Shown piece after piece: positions 25,440-33,156 of a stretch of 36,343 bases of DNA; positions within the stretch are counted from its first letter, which is position 1; each line of letters opens with the position of its first letter. The translations under genes were made by a program, and so were the position numbers. This DNA is from JBFELU01 sp041551965. GTDB lineage: Bacteria; Actinomycetota; Acidimicrobiia; Spongiisociales; UBA11373. A model generated the notes under the pieces. The model was not told the origin of the DNA. It saw nothing but the letters and a program-made list of their open reading frames with translations, and searched no databases. The stretch lies in assembly GCA_041551965.1 (NCBI GenBank), contig JBFELU010000020.1, positions 1-36,343 on the forward strand, given 5' to 3'.

Positions 25440-26186
25440 TCACACCACATCGCGTCGGCGCAACAGGAAACCCACGGTTGCGACGGCGATCGAGCCGATC
25501 ACCAGCACCTTGGCGAGCGCTCCCCAGGCGCCCGGTTGGAGCGCCGCCAGCGGATCCCTGAGAAAGGCTCGGGCCTCCGGGACCAGGCCGGCGTAGGCGG
25601 TGAGGCCGATGCGGAACAGCGACACGTTGGCGAGTGAATCGGCGGCGAACGTGACACCGCTCTCCCAGATGAAGACGTAGGCGAGACCGGCCAGGACGGC
25701 CCGACCCGTCAGGTAGCCGAGCAGCGTGAACACGGCCACGTAGCCGAGGGTCGAGATGGCGGTCGCCACCAGGATCGCCCCCAGCGGCCGCCACCCCTGC
25801 GAGGCCACCCCGAGGGCAACGGCTGCGAGGGCGGCCCCGGTCGCCACCACGATCCACGATGCCAGCCAACCGGCGACGACCTTGGCCGCCGCCACGGTTT
25901 CCCGCCGGATGGGACGCAACACGAGGAAGGAGAGGGTCTGCTCCCGTCGCTCGTCGCCGAGCGATGCCGTCCCGAGAATGAGCGCCACGATGGGCAGCAC
26001 GATGATGAACACGATCGCCACCGGTGCGTCGTGGAAGTTGCGAAAGGCCAGCGACCGGGACTTACCGCTCGTCACCGCGACGGCCACGACGGCGGGAACC
26101 AGGGCGAGCAATCCCAGGGCGATCGCCCGTTTGCCTCCGACGAGCTGCCGCGTGGTGTTGCGGGCGATGGTGAGGAATGCCCTCAT
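25440..26186 (-). CDS. ABC transporter permease (ABC-2 type)
   Basis: A 248-residue membrane protein with about six hydrophobic segments. LGDERREQTLSFLVLRPIRRETVAAAK between segments 2 and 3 is the coupling-helix region typical of ABC-2/CcmB-like exporter permeases. The ATG overlaps the TGA of the ATPase gene (ATGA), so the two form a transporter pair. It is the last gene of a four-gene cluster. Cargo unknown. Confidence 0.82.
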   Translation of the reverse strand: MRAFLTIARNTTRQLVGGKRAIALGLLALVPAVVAVAVTSGKSRSLAFRNFHDAPVAIVFIIVLPIVALILGTASLGDERREQTLSFLVLRPIRRETVAAAKVVAGWLASWIVVATGAALAAVALGVASQGWRPLGAILVATAISTLGYVAVFTLLGYLTGRAVLAGLAYVFIWESGVTFAADSLANVSLFRIGLTAYAGLVPEARAFLRDPLAALQPGAWGALAKVLVIGSIAVATVGFLLRRRDVV

Positions 26187-27118
26187 CGTCGTCTCATCAG
26201 GTAGCGGAAGACGCTCTCCAGAGATTCATCCTCCGGCTCGAAGTGGGTGACACGAGTATTGAGATCCCTGGCCACCGCCGGCAATGCCCGGCCCAGCTCA
26301 CCGAGGTCGCTGGTCTCGACGTGCAGCGTGCCGTCGTCGACGGCGATGCTGGCAACGGCCGCTCGATCCAGGAGTGCCGCCGCCAGCGGTCGGGGCCGGT
26401 CGGCCTCGATCCGAACCCGGAAGGGGATGTCGGTCATGGCGCGGCGGATGGCGGCCACGTCGCCGGCGGCGGCCAGCTTGCCGTCCACCATGGCGAGCAC
26501 CCGGTCGGCCATTCTCTCCACCTCGGCGAGCACGTGCGAGGACACGATCAGCGTCCGGCCCTCCTCGCCAAGCCGCCGGAAGGCGGTGATGAGGCGGGCT
26601 CGCTGCACCGGGTCGGTGCCGTTGAGTGGTTCGTCGAGCACGAGGATTCGGGGGTCGGAGACCAGCGCCGCCGCCACCTTGGCGCGCTGTCGCATCCCCT
26701 TGCTGTATCCGGCGATGGGGCGTCCGGCGTCGGCCTCCAGTTCCACGGCCGCCAGGGCGGTCCCGGCACGGTCCGCCGACACGCCCGCGAGGACGGCGGC
26801 GTACTCGACGAATTGGCGCCCGGTGAGGTAGCCGTAGACGGCATCCTCCTCCGGCACGAGCGCCAGGTCCCGGTAGACGCGGGGATTGCGCTGGGGGTCG
26901 TCTCCGAGCACCCGCACCGACCCGTCCGACGGTGTCGCGAGCCCGCACACCATTCGCAACAGCGTCGTCTTGCCGGCGCCGTTGGGGCCGAGCAGCCCGG
27001 TGATGCCGGGCCCGAAGGCACAGCTGACATCGGAGACCGCCACCTTGTGGCCGAACCACTTCGAGGCGTTGCTCACCTCGACCGTGGCATCGGCGACCCA
27101 GGCGGGTGAGGTCGTCAC
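26183..27118 (-). CDS. ABC transporter ATP-binding protein
   Basis: This 311-residue ATPase has Walker A GPNGAGKT at 44-51, the signature YSKGMRQRAKVAAAL, Walker B RILVLDEPLNGTDP and the switch His in VSSHVLAE. A C-terminal regulatory domain of about 80 residues follows, as in Ccm/Nat/Bcr-type exporters. The GTG start overlaps the stop of the preceding permease (GTGA), and its own stop overlaps the next permease (ATGA). Confidence 0.9.
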   Translation of the reverse strand: MTTSPAWVADATVEVSNASKWFGHKVAVSDVSCAFGPGITGLLGPNGAGKTTLLRMVCGLATPSDGSVRVLGDDPQRNPRVYRDLALVPEEDAVYGYLTGRQFVEYAAVLAGVSADRAGTALAAVELEADAGRPIAGYSKGMRQRAKVAAALVSDPRILVLDEPLNGTDPVQRARLITAFRRLGEEGRTLIVSSHVLAEVERMADRVLAMVDGKLAAAGDVAAIRRAMTDIPFRVRIEADRPRPLAAALLDRAAVASIAVDDGTLHVETSDLGELGRALPAVARDLNTRVTHFEPEDESLESVFRYLMRRR

Positions 27119-27984
27119 GCAGACCTCCGATAGCGGGCGACGACCACGGCAAAGGTGGCGGCGGTCGCCACCGCGATCACGGCGAGGGAGACCCAGGCAT
27201 CGAATCCGGCGTCCTCCGGTATCCAGGTTCGGGTGCTCGAGCCCATGATCCAGTCCTTGACATATCCGGGGTGGTGCTGGAGGGCGGTGAGGCCGAGGGG
27301 ATCGAACCCGGCGTCGACCAGCGCCCGCGACGTGGGACCGGAGATCGTCATGACCCCGAGGTACACCCCGGCCGACACGGCGATCCGGCTGCTGAAGGCG
27401 GCCACCAGGAACGCCGGCGCCGCAAACGCCACCATGTAGACGGCCGACCCCAGAGCGGTCTGCCACAGGATCTCGATGTTGTCGACGACGTGGGTGCCGA
27501 AGCCCTGGGGGCTCACCCAGGCCCGACCGAAGAACAGCACCACATGAGGCAGATACAGGAAGCCGAGGACGACCGCAGCGAGAGCCGCGGCGCGGCCGGC
27601 CAGGTAGTCGAGGGTGGTGAGCGGTCGCGAGGCATAGACGGCGAGAGTCCCGGCTGACCGGTCGGGGACCAGCAACTCGGCGGCGGCCAGGGCGCAGAAC
27701 ACCAGGGCGATGGCGCCGGTGAGGTCGAAGTACTCCGGGTGTCCGAACAGCGTGGCCGAGGCGTCGAACTCACCGGCGATCACGCCGATGGCCACGAAGA
27801 AGAGAGCCGGGAGCACCGCGATCGCCACCAGCAGGAACGGCATGACCTTGCGGCGCAGCTTCCGCCGCAGGCCGAACACGCGCCGCAGCCCGTCGTACAC
27901 CAGGGCCCGGAGGGCTCCCCGACGTCCGAGCCGCGGACCCTCGTGGCGCTGGTAGCCGAGATCGAAGACGACGCCCTCAGCCAT
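27115..27984 (-). CDS. ABC transporter permease (ABC-2 type)
   Basis: A 289-residue protein. About 55 cytoplasmic residues (FDLGYQRHEGPRLGRRGA, a motif often seen in these permeases) precede six membrane segments, with LLVPDRSAGTLAVYASRPLTTLDYLAGR as the coupling region. The ATG at 27984 is preferred because GGAGGCAACG precedes it. Upstream in-frame codons would overlap the ATPase gene by about 90 bases. It overlaps the ATPase gene by 8 bases. Confidence 0.82.
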   Translation of the reverse strand: MAEGVVFDLGYQRHEGPRLGRRGALRALVYDGLRRVFGLRRKLRRKVMPFLLVAIAVLPALFFVAIGVIAGEFDASATLFGHPEYFDLTGAIALVFCALAAAELLVPDRSAGTLAVYASRPLTTLDYLAGRAAALAAVVLGFLYLPHVVLFFGRAWVSPQGFGTHVVDNIEILWQTALGSAVYMVAFAAPAFLVAAFSSRIAVSAGVYLGVMTISGPTSRALVDAGFDPLGLTALQHHPGYVKDWIMGSSTRTWIPEDAGFDAWVSLAVIAVATAATFAVVVARYRRSA

Positions 27985-28882
27985 CGTTGCCTCCACCCAG
28001 GTAGATGTCCTCGAGCGTGGTCCGGCGGGACCCGAGACGTCGCATCCCGTCACCGAGTTCCGCAAGGACGTCACGGACGATCTCGAAGGGGTCTCCGTCG
28101 GGATGGCGGATCGACAGTTCGGTGCCGTCGACTGTCACCTCGGCGCCGGCTCCACGCAGCGCGGTGGCGACGCGGCCGGGGTCATCGAGCACCTGCAGCT
28201 CGACTTCTTCGGCGACCGACAGTTCGGTGAGCGGGGCCGAGCGGAGCACCCTCCCCCCGTCGAGCATCACCACCCACTCGCAGGTGCGTTCGATATCGGT
28301 GAGCACGTGGGAGGACACGATGGCGTTGATCCCGAATTCGTCGAGCCGGGTCACCAGGTCGAGCATCTCAACCCGTCCTTCCGGATCGAGACCGGCGGTG
28401 GGCTCATCCAGGAGGACCAGGTCGGGGTCGTGGACGATGGCCTGGGCGAACTTGGCCCGTTGTTCCATGCCGGTGCTGAACTCGCCCATATAGCGAAATC
28501 GCTCCTCGTGGAGCCCGACGAGGGTCAGCACGTCGCTGGCACGCTGCCGGGCGGCGCGGATCGGCAGGCCGCCGAGCTGGGCGGCGTACACCATGAAGTC
28601 GGCCGCCGTTTGATCGGGCGGAAGACAGGGCCCTTCGGGCATGTATCCAACGTGAGCCCTCACCTCGAGGACCTCGTCCCGCACACGACGGCCCATCACC
28701 GTGATCGTGCCCCGGGCCGGCTGCAACGACCCCAGCAGCAGGCGGATGAGGGTGGTCTTGCCGGCCCCGTTGGCGCCGACCAGTCCGATCAGGCCGGGCG
28801 GCACTTCGAGATCGACCCCATGGAGCGCCACGATGTCGCCGTAGGCGAAGGCAAGTCCGGTTGCGGTCACCACCGGGTCCAT
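27977..28882 (-). CDS. ABC transporter ATP-binding protein
   Basis: A 301-residue ATPase with Walker A GANGAGKT at 36-43, the signature FSTGMEQRAKFAQAI, Walker B LVLLDEPTAGLDP and switch His VSSHVLTD, plus a C-terminal domain of about 85 residues. It is the first gene of the cluster ATPase-permease-ATPase-permease, so two transporter pairs or one heteromeric exporter are possible. No substrate-binding protein is present, which points to export. Confidence 0.9.
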   Translation of the reverse strand: MDPVVTATGLAFAYGDIVALHGVDLEVPPGLIGLVGANGAGKTTLIRLLLGSLQPARGTITVMGRRVRDEVLEVRAHVGYMPEGPCLPPDQTAADFMVYAAQLGGLPIRAARQRASDVLTLVGLHEERFRYMGEFSTGMEQRAKFAQAIVHDPDLVLLDEPTAGLDPEGRVEMLDLVTRLDEFGINAIVSSHVLTDIERTCEWVVMLDGGRVLRSAPLTELSVAEEVELQVLDDPGRVATALRGAGAEVTVDGTELSIRHPDGDPFEIVRDVLAELGDGMRRLGSRRTTLEDIYLGGGNDG

Positions 28883-28891
28883 GGCGGAACG

Positions 28892-29851
28892 CTAGTCGCC
28901 CGGCCGGTCGGGCCGGACGACGCCGGCCGCCGGGGGGGCTCGAACGGCCTCGGCACGGCTGGTGGTCACCACGCCGGCCAGGATCAGGCCGCCCCCGATC
29001 GCGATCCCCTTCGTGACCCGTTCGTCGAGCAGGATGGCTCCCGCCACGAGCGAGACGACCGGCACCACGTAGCCGATCAGCATCGCCACCGTCGACGTCA
29101 CCCGCTGCAGCATCCAGTAGAAGAGCACGAAGGGCAGGAAGGTCGAACCCAGCGCCATGAACGCGATCAGTCCCCAGCCCGCGGCGGTCGCTTCGGTGGG
29201 GGCGCCTTCGATCACTCCCATGAGGACCACCATCACGACGGCACCGACCGCGAACTGGGGTCCGGCCAGGTCGAGGACGTGCAGGTTCGGGGCGTGCCTC
29301 CGGGCCGTGACCGCGCCGAAAGAGGCGCTGACGATCGCCGCCAGAGAGAGGCCGATGGCCAGGAGCGGCTTGCCCTCATCACCCAGGCCGGTGTCGCCCG
29401 AGGCCATCAAGACCACCACCCCCGTCGAGGCGATCCCCAGTCCGAGCGCTTTGCCCCGATGCAGGGGCTCATCGTCGAGCAGGAGATGGGCCCACACCGC
29501 CGTGGCAATCGGCATGTTCGCGATCAACAGGCCCACGAATCCGGCCGAGGCGTGTTGCACGGCGAGGGTCATGAGGATGAAAGGGGCCCACATGTTGGTG
29601 GTGCCCAGCAGGAGGCCCAGCTTCCACAACCGGCGCTCCCGCGGGAGGCCCCGGCCGCGGACCAACGAATAGGAGAATACGGCGACGGCGGCGATCACCG
29701 CCCGCATGGCCGTGATCGTGAAGGGCCCGAGCCCCTCGTCGAAGGCCGCACGGGTGGCCACCCCTCCGAGGCCCCAGCCGATCGAGGCCACCACGATGGC
29801 GGCCCAGACCCGGGTGGAGACGCTCAGGTTCCGAACAGTCGCCTCATCCAC
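28892..29851 (-). CDS. EamA/DMT-family transporter
   Basis: A 319-residue protein with ten predicted membrane helices in two EamA repeats (WAAIVVASIGWGLGGVATR begins repeat 1; LLAIGLSLAAIVSASFGAV begins repeat 2). Conserved features are GPFTITAMRAVIAAVAVF, TLAVQHASAGFVGLL and MLIGYVVPVVSLVAGAILLDE. Family members export metabolites or amino acids, and the substrate cannot be read. The start lies inside the end of the upstream regulator gene (28-base overlap), so the pair is probably co-transcribed. Confidence 0.85.
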   Translation of the reverse strand: MDEATVRNLSVSTRVWAAIVVASIGWGLGGVATRAAFDEGLGPFTITAMRAVIAAVAVFSYSLVRGRGLPRERRLWKLGLLLGTTNMWAPFILMTLAVQHASAGFVGLLIANMPIATAVWAHLLLDDEPLHRGKALGLGIASTGVVVLMASGDTGLGDEGKPLLAIGLSLAAIVSASFGAVTARRHAPNLHVLDLAGPQFAVGAVVMVVLMGVIEGAPTEATAAGWGLIAFMALGSTFLPFVLFYWMLQRVTSTVAMLIGYVVPVVSLVAGAILLDERVTKGIAIGGGLILAGVVTTSRAEAVRAPPAAGVVRPDRPGD

Positions 29852-30390
29852 CGGTCGAATCGGCTCTGGGGGGTCCGGTCCGCTCTGGCTTCATCGGCCA
29901 GGCGGTCCCGCTCCTGCCGCATCTCGCCGAGGCGTTCCCTGAGGAAGAGGGCTTCGGTCTCCGCCTTGGCGGCCCGTTCCCGGGCTTCGGCGAGCATCTG
30001 GCCGGCTTCATGGAGGTTGCCGAGCTGATCCATGAGCTTGTCCCAGGCATCGCGCGGCACCAGCATGGTGGTTCCGTCGGCACTCGGTCCCGACCGGCCC
30101 GACCTCGTGGTCTTGCGCCGCGTGTACCGCGACCGGCCGCTGTGGCGTTCCGACAGCCGGGCCGCCACCGATCCGGGCGTCACCATCCAGCGACCTTCGC
30201 TGGTGACCGCATCCACCTTGCCGTCCCGACTCCACGACCGAAGCGTGGAGACCGAGACGCCGAATTGATGACTCGCCTCCCGCAAGGTGATCCGTCCGCC
30301 GGGAAGATCGGCGGAGGGTCGGGGACGTGGACGGGGAACGGGGCGCGCCGGATCACCCTTTTCCCAGATGAACGCCGCATCGTCGCTCAT
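29824..30390 (-). CDS. MerR/excisionase-type helix-turn-helix protein with C-terminal coiled coil
   Basis: A 188-residue protein. After a Pro/Arg-rich start (PVPRPRPRPSAD), residues of about 36-80 form a MerR-like winged helix: ITLREASHQFGVSVSTLRSWSRDGKVDAV, then SEGRWMVTPGSVAARL. Arg/Ser-rich linker residues are followed by a charged coiled coil (LHEAGQMLAEARERAAKAETEALFLRERLGEMRQERDRL, about 134-172). The ATG at 30390 has a nearby CAGGAG. It is divergent from the microcompartment operon with 64 bases between, so it is a candidate regulator of it. The basic tail could also serve a structural DNA-binding role. Confidence 0.72.
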   Translation of the reverse strand: MSDDAAFIWEKGDPARPVPRPRPRPSADLPGGRITLREASHQFGVSVSTLRSWSRDGKVDAVTSEGRWMVTPGSVAARLSERHSGRSRYTRRKTTRSGRSGPSADGTTMLVPRDAWDKLMDQLGNLHEAGQMLAEARERAAKAETEALFLRERLGEMRQERDRLADEARADRTPQSRFDRWMRRLFGT

Positions 30391-30415
30391 CGCACTCCTG
30401 CTCCTCGACCGTTTC

Positions 30416-30447
30416 AGCCTAGGAGACAAGCCGCTTCGTGGAATAAT
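30416..30447. promoter_or_regulatory. Divergent -10 elements (HTH gene / microcompartment operon)
   Basis: The minus-strand TAGGCT (plus 30416-30421) lies 25 bases before the HTH gene. The plus-strand AATAAT (30442-30447) lies 7 bases before the rpiB-like GTG at 30455, so the operon's first transcript may be leaderless. A short palindrome CCTAGG (30418-30423) overlaps the minus-strand element. -35 boxes are not clear. Confidence 0.42.
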
Positions 30448-30454
30448 CACCGCA

Positions 30455-31045
30455 GTGAACACGCGCCCCTCCGAACAGGACGTGCGCGCGCTGGTGCAGC
30501 GCGTCGTCGAAGACCTCGCCGGAACCCTGGATTCGGCGAGCGCGGCACCGGCCGAATCCGGCCCCTCCCCGGCACCTGCGGGTGACCGCTCCATCGCCCT
30601 CGGTGCCGATCACGGCGGGTTTCCGCTGAAGGAGCGCCTTGCCTTTCGGTTGCGGGAGGCCGGCTGGGAGGTGGTCGACGTCGGCACGGATTCGACCGAG
30701 GCCGTGGATTACCCGGACTTCGCCGCCGCCGTGGCGGATCGGGTGGCCTCCGGTGAGTGCCGGTGGGGCATCATCGTCGACGGTGCGGGCATCGGATCGG
30801 CGATGGTCGCCAACAAGGTTCCCGGGATTCGAGCTGCACTCTGCTACGACGTGTCGTCGGCCCGCAACAGCCGTGAGCACAACCATGCCAACGTGCTCAC
30901 CCTCGGTGCCGGCCTCGTGGGCGATACCCTGGCCTGGCATATCGTCGAGACTTGGCTGGCCACGGATTGGGGCGCGGGCCGTCACGCCCGCCGGGTCGCC
31001 AAGATCACCGAAGTCGAACGGCGTCGGGAGCGGGTGGATGGATAA
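30455..31045 (+). CDS. rpiB: RpiB/LacAB-family sugar-phosphate isomerase, microcompartment cargo
   Basis: A 196-residue protein. Residues 6-23 form an amphipathic helix (EQDVRALVQRVVEDLAG), followed by an Ala/Pro/Ser-rich linker (about 25-44). This is the layout of an encapsulation peptide. The RpiB domain from 46 has ADHGGFPLKE (H53), GIIVDGAGIGSAMVANK, ALCYDVSSARNSREHNHANVLTLGAGLVG and GRHARRV. The E. coli catalytic Cys65 corresponds to Asp109 (VDGAG), and Thr67 to Ala111. It may interconvert pentose 5-phosphates or a related sugar phosphate. The GTG start lies 7 bases from the -10 element. It overlaps deoC by 8 bases. Confidence 0.85.
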   Translation: MNTRPSEQDVRALVQRVVEDLAGTLDSASAAPAESGPSPAPAGDRSIALGADHGGFPLKERLAFRLREAGWEVVDVGTDSTEAVDYPDFAAAVADRVASGECRWGIIVDGAGIGSAMVANKVPGIRAALCYDVSSARNSREHNHANVLTLGAGLVGDTLAWHIVETWLATDWGAGRHARRVAKITEVERRRERVDG

Positions 31046-31886
31046 GGAAGCGATCATCGAGGCCGTGACCCGCGAGGTGATGGCGGCCTTCTCCGGGGAG
31101 GCGTGGGACGAGTACCTCCACTGTGTCGGTGACTGCGCGGCCCACAGCGCCGACAAGGTTCGATCGGTGGTCGCAGCGGGTGCGACGAGGATCTCCTACA
31201 ACGGCAACGGCGCCGATGTCCCCACCGATCTGGCCGGGTTCATCGACCACACCCTCCTCAAACCCGAGGCCTCGGCGCCGGAGATCGATCGCCTCTGCGA
31301 GGAGGCGATCCGCTTCCATTTCGCATCGGTGTGCGTGAACCCCGCCTGGGTCAAGCGGGTGGCCGAGAACCTCAAGGGCAGCGACGTGCTCACCTGTTCG
31401 GTGGTGGGCTTCCCGCTCGGTGCCACGCCCCCCGAGATCAAGGCGATGGAAGCCAGGCGCGCCATTCGTGACGGCGCCCGTGAGATCGACATGGTGCTCA
31501 ACATTGGCGCCCTGAAGTCGGGCGACTATGCCACCGTGGAGCGTGATGTGGCAGGGGTGGCCGATGCCTGTCGTGAGGCCGGTGCGGTGTGCAAGGTCAT
31601 CATCGAGGCCGCACTGCTCACCGACGAGGAGAAGGTGGTGGCCAGCCGCATCGCCAAGAAGGCCAAGGCCGACTACGTCAAGACGTCGACCGGCTTCGGG
31701 CCGGGAGGGGCGACCGTGTACGACGTGGCACTCATGCGAGAGGCGGTCGGGCCGGATATGGGGGTCAAGGCCTCCGGCGGCATCCGCACCGCCGAGGACG
31801 TGCGGCAGATGATCGCCGCCGGAGCGACCCGAATCGGGGCCTCGGTCGGGGTGCAGATCGTGGGCGAATCGGGAGGAACCGGGTGA
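31038..31886 (+). CDS. deoC: Deoxyribose-phosphate aldolase, microcompartment cargo
   Basis: This 282-residue class I aldolase splits 2-deoxyribose-5-phosphate to glyceraldehyde-3-phosphate and acetaldehyde. The barrel begins near 64 (LAGFIDHTLLKPEA). Catalytic residues are visible: D151 (REIDMVLNIG), Schiff-base K215 (ADYVKTSTGF) and K244 (GVKASGGIRT). About 63 extra N-terminal residues include an amphipathic helix (2-20, KEAIIEAVTREVMAAFSG), likely an encapsulation peptide. A second segment with C29-x3-C33 and AAGATRISYNGNG is not part of free DeoC. The stop overlaps the BMC-T gene as GTGA. Confidence 0.92.
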   Translation: MDKEAIIEAVTREVMAAFSGEAWDEYLHCVGDCAAHSADKVRSVVAAGATRISYNGNGADVPTDLAGFIDHTLLKPEASAPEIDRLCEEAIRFHFASVCVNPAWVKRVAENLKGSDVLTCSVVGFPLGATPPEIKAMEARRAIRDGAREIDMVLNIGALKSGDYATVERDVAGVADACREAGAVCKVIIEAALLTDEEKVVASRIAKKAKADYVKTSTGFGPGGATVYDVALMREAVGPDMGVKASGGIRTAEDVRQMIAAGATRIGASVGVQIVGESGGTG

Positions 31887-32515
31887 CGAGCAACATCGAT
31901 CTCAGGGGCTACTCGTTCCTCGACAGCCTCCAGCCGCAGTACGCGGCCTTCTTGGGGACCGTCGCCCAGGGCTTCCTCCCGTTGGCCAAGGATGCCTCCC
32001 TGTACGTGGAGATCTCACCGGGCATCGAGATCAACCGCCTCACCGATGTGGCGCTCAAGGCCACCACCGTCAAGCCGGGGATGCAGATCGTCGAACGCTA
32101 CTTCGGGCTTCTCGAGGTCCACTCGCCCTCGCAAGCGGAGACGCGGGCCGCCGGTGCGGCCATCCTGGACGCAATCGGGCATCGTGAGGAGGATCGGCTC
32201 AAGCCGCGCATCGCCAGCAGCCAGATCATCCGGCGCCTCGACGATCACCAGGCCCAGTTGATCAACCGAATGCGGCATGGCCAGATGATCATCCCCGGCC
32301 AAACGCTGTACGTTCTCGAGATGGAGCCGGCTTCCTACGCCCCGATTGCCGCCAACGAGGCGGAGAAGGCGGCGAACATCAATGTGCTCGAGGTGCGATC
32401 CTTCGGCTCTCTGGGCCGGGTGTACCTCGGAGGAGAGGAGCGCGACATCGACGTCGGCTGGCGTGCCGCCGTCGCCGCGCTCGAGGGCATCGAGGGTCGG
32501 GAGCACAAGTCGTAG
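31883..32515 (+). CDS. BMC-T shell protein, stacking (T^D-like) type
   Basis: A 210-residue tandem-BMC-domain shell protein that forms pseudohexameric trimers. It begins LRGYSFLDSLQPQYAAFLGT and has ASLYVEISPGIEINRLTDVALKAT, then VERYFGLLEVHSPSQAE. The second repeat has IIPGQTLYVLEMEPASYAPIAANEAEKAANINVLEVR. From memory this is close to the BMC-T2/T3 trimers of the Haliangium ochraceum compartment, which stack face to face and gate a large central pore. The GTG overlaps the deoC stop (GTGA). Confidence 0.9.
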   Translation: MTSNIDLRGYSFLDSLQPQYAAFLGTVAQGFLPLAKDASLYVEISPGIEINRLTDVALKATTVKPGMQIVERYFGLLEVHSPSQAETRAAGAAILDAIGHREEDRLKPRIASSQIIRRLDDHQAQLINRMRHGQMIIPGQTLYVLEMEPASYAPIAANEAEKAANINVLEVRSFGSLGRVYLGGEERDIDVGWRAAVAALEGIEGREHKS

Positions 32516-32528
32516 GGTTCCGACGAGG

Positions 32529-32534
32529 AAGGAG
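32529..32534 (+). promoter_or_regulatory. Strong ribosome binding site of the BMC-H gene (AAGGAG)
   Basis: AAGGAG lies 5 bases before the ATG at 32540 in a 24-base gap. Most other genes of this operon start by overlap with the previous stop, so this site singles out the main shell hexamer for independent, probably high, translation. Confidence 0.7.
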
Positions 32535-32539
32535 AACGA

Positions 32540-32857
<318 letters not shown>

Positions 32858-32868
32858 GGGCGGCCTGA

Positions 32869-33156
32869 GTGCTGCTCGGCAGGGTCGCCGGGACCCTCGT
32901 CGCCACCCGCAAGGAAGAGACCCTCGAGGGCCTCAAGTTCCTCGTGCTCAAGCAGCTCGACGTCGACGACGCCGAGACCGGTGGGTACGTCATCGCCGCC
33001 GATGTGGTGGGCGCCGGTGTGGGCGAGGTCGTCCTCTACGCCACGGGGAGCGCCGCTCGACAGACGCGACAGACTCATGAGCGGCCCTGTGATGCAGTGA
33101 TCATGGCCATCGTGGACACCTGGGAGGTCGGGGGCGAGGAGAAGTTCCGGAAGTGA
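32869..33156 (+). CDS. BMC-P pentameric vertex protein (EutN/CcmL family), copy 1
   Basis: A 95-residue protein starting MLLGRVAGTLVATRKEETL, with LEGLKFLVLKQLD and YVIAADVVGAGVGEVVLYATGSAAR, the typical EutN/CcmL beta-barrel. CDAVIMAIVD closes the domain. Pentamers cap the vertices of the icosahedral shell. The GTG start lies 11 bases after BMC-H with only a weak ribosome binding site. The stop overlaps the dehydrogenase start (GTGA). Confidence 0.94.
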   Translation: MLLGRVAGTLVATRKEETLEGLKFLVLKQLDVDDAETGGYVIAADVVGAGVGEVVLYATGSAARQTRQTHERPCDAVIMAIVDTWEVGGEEKFRK

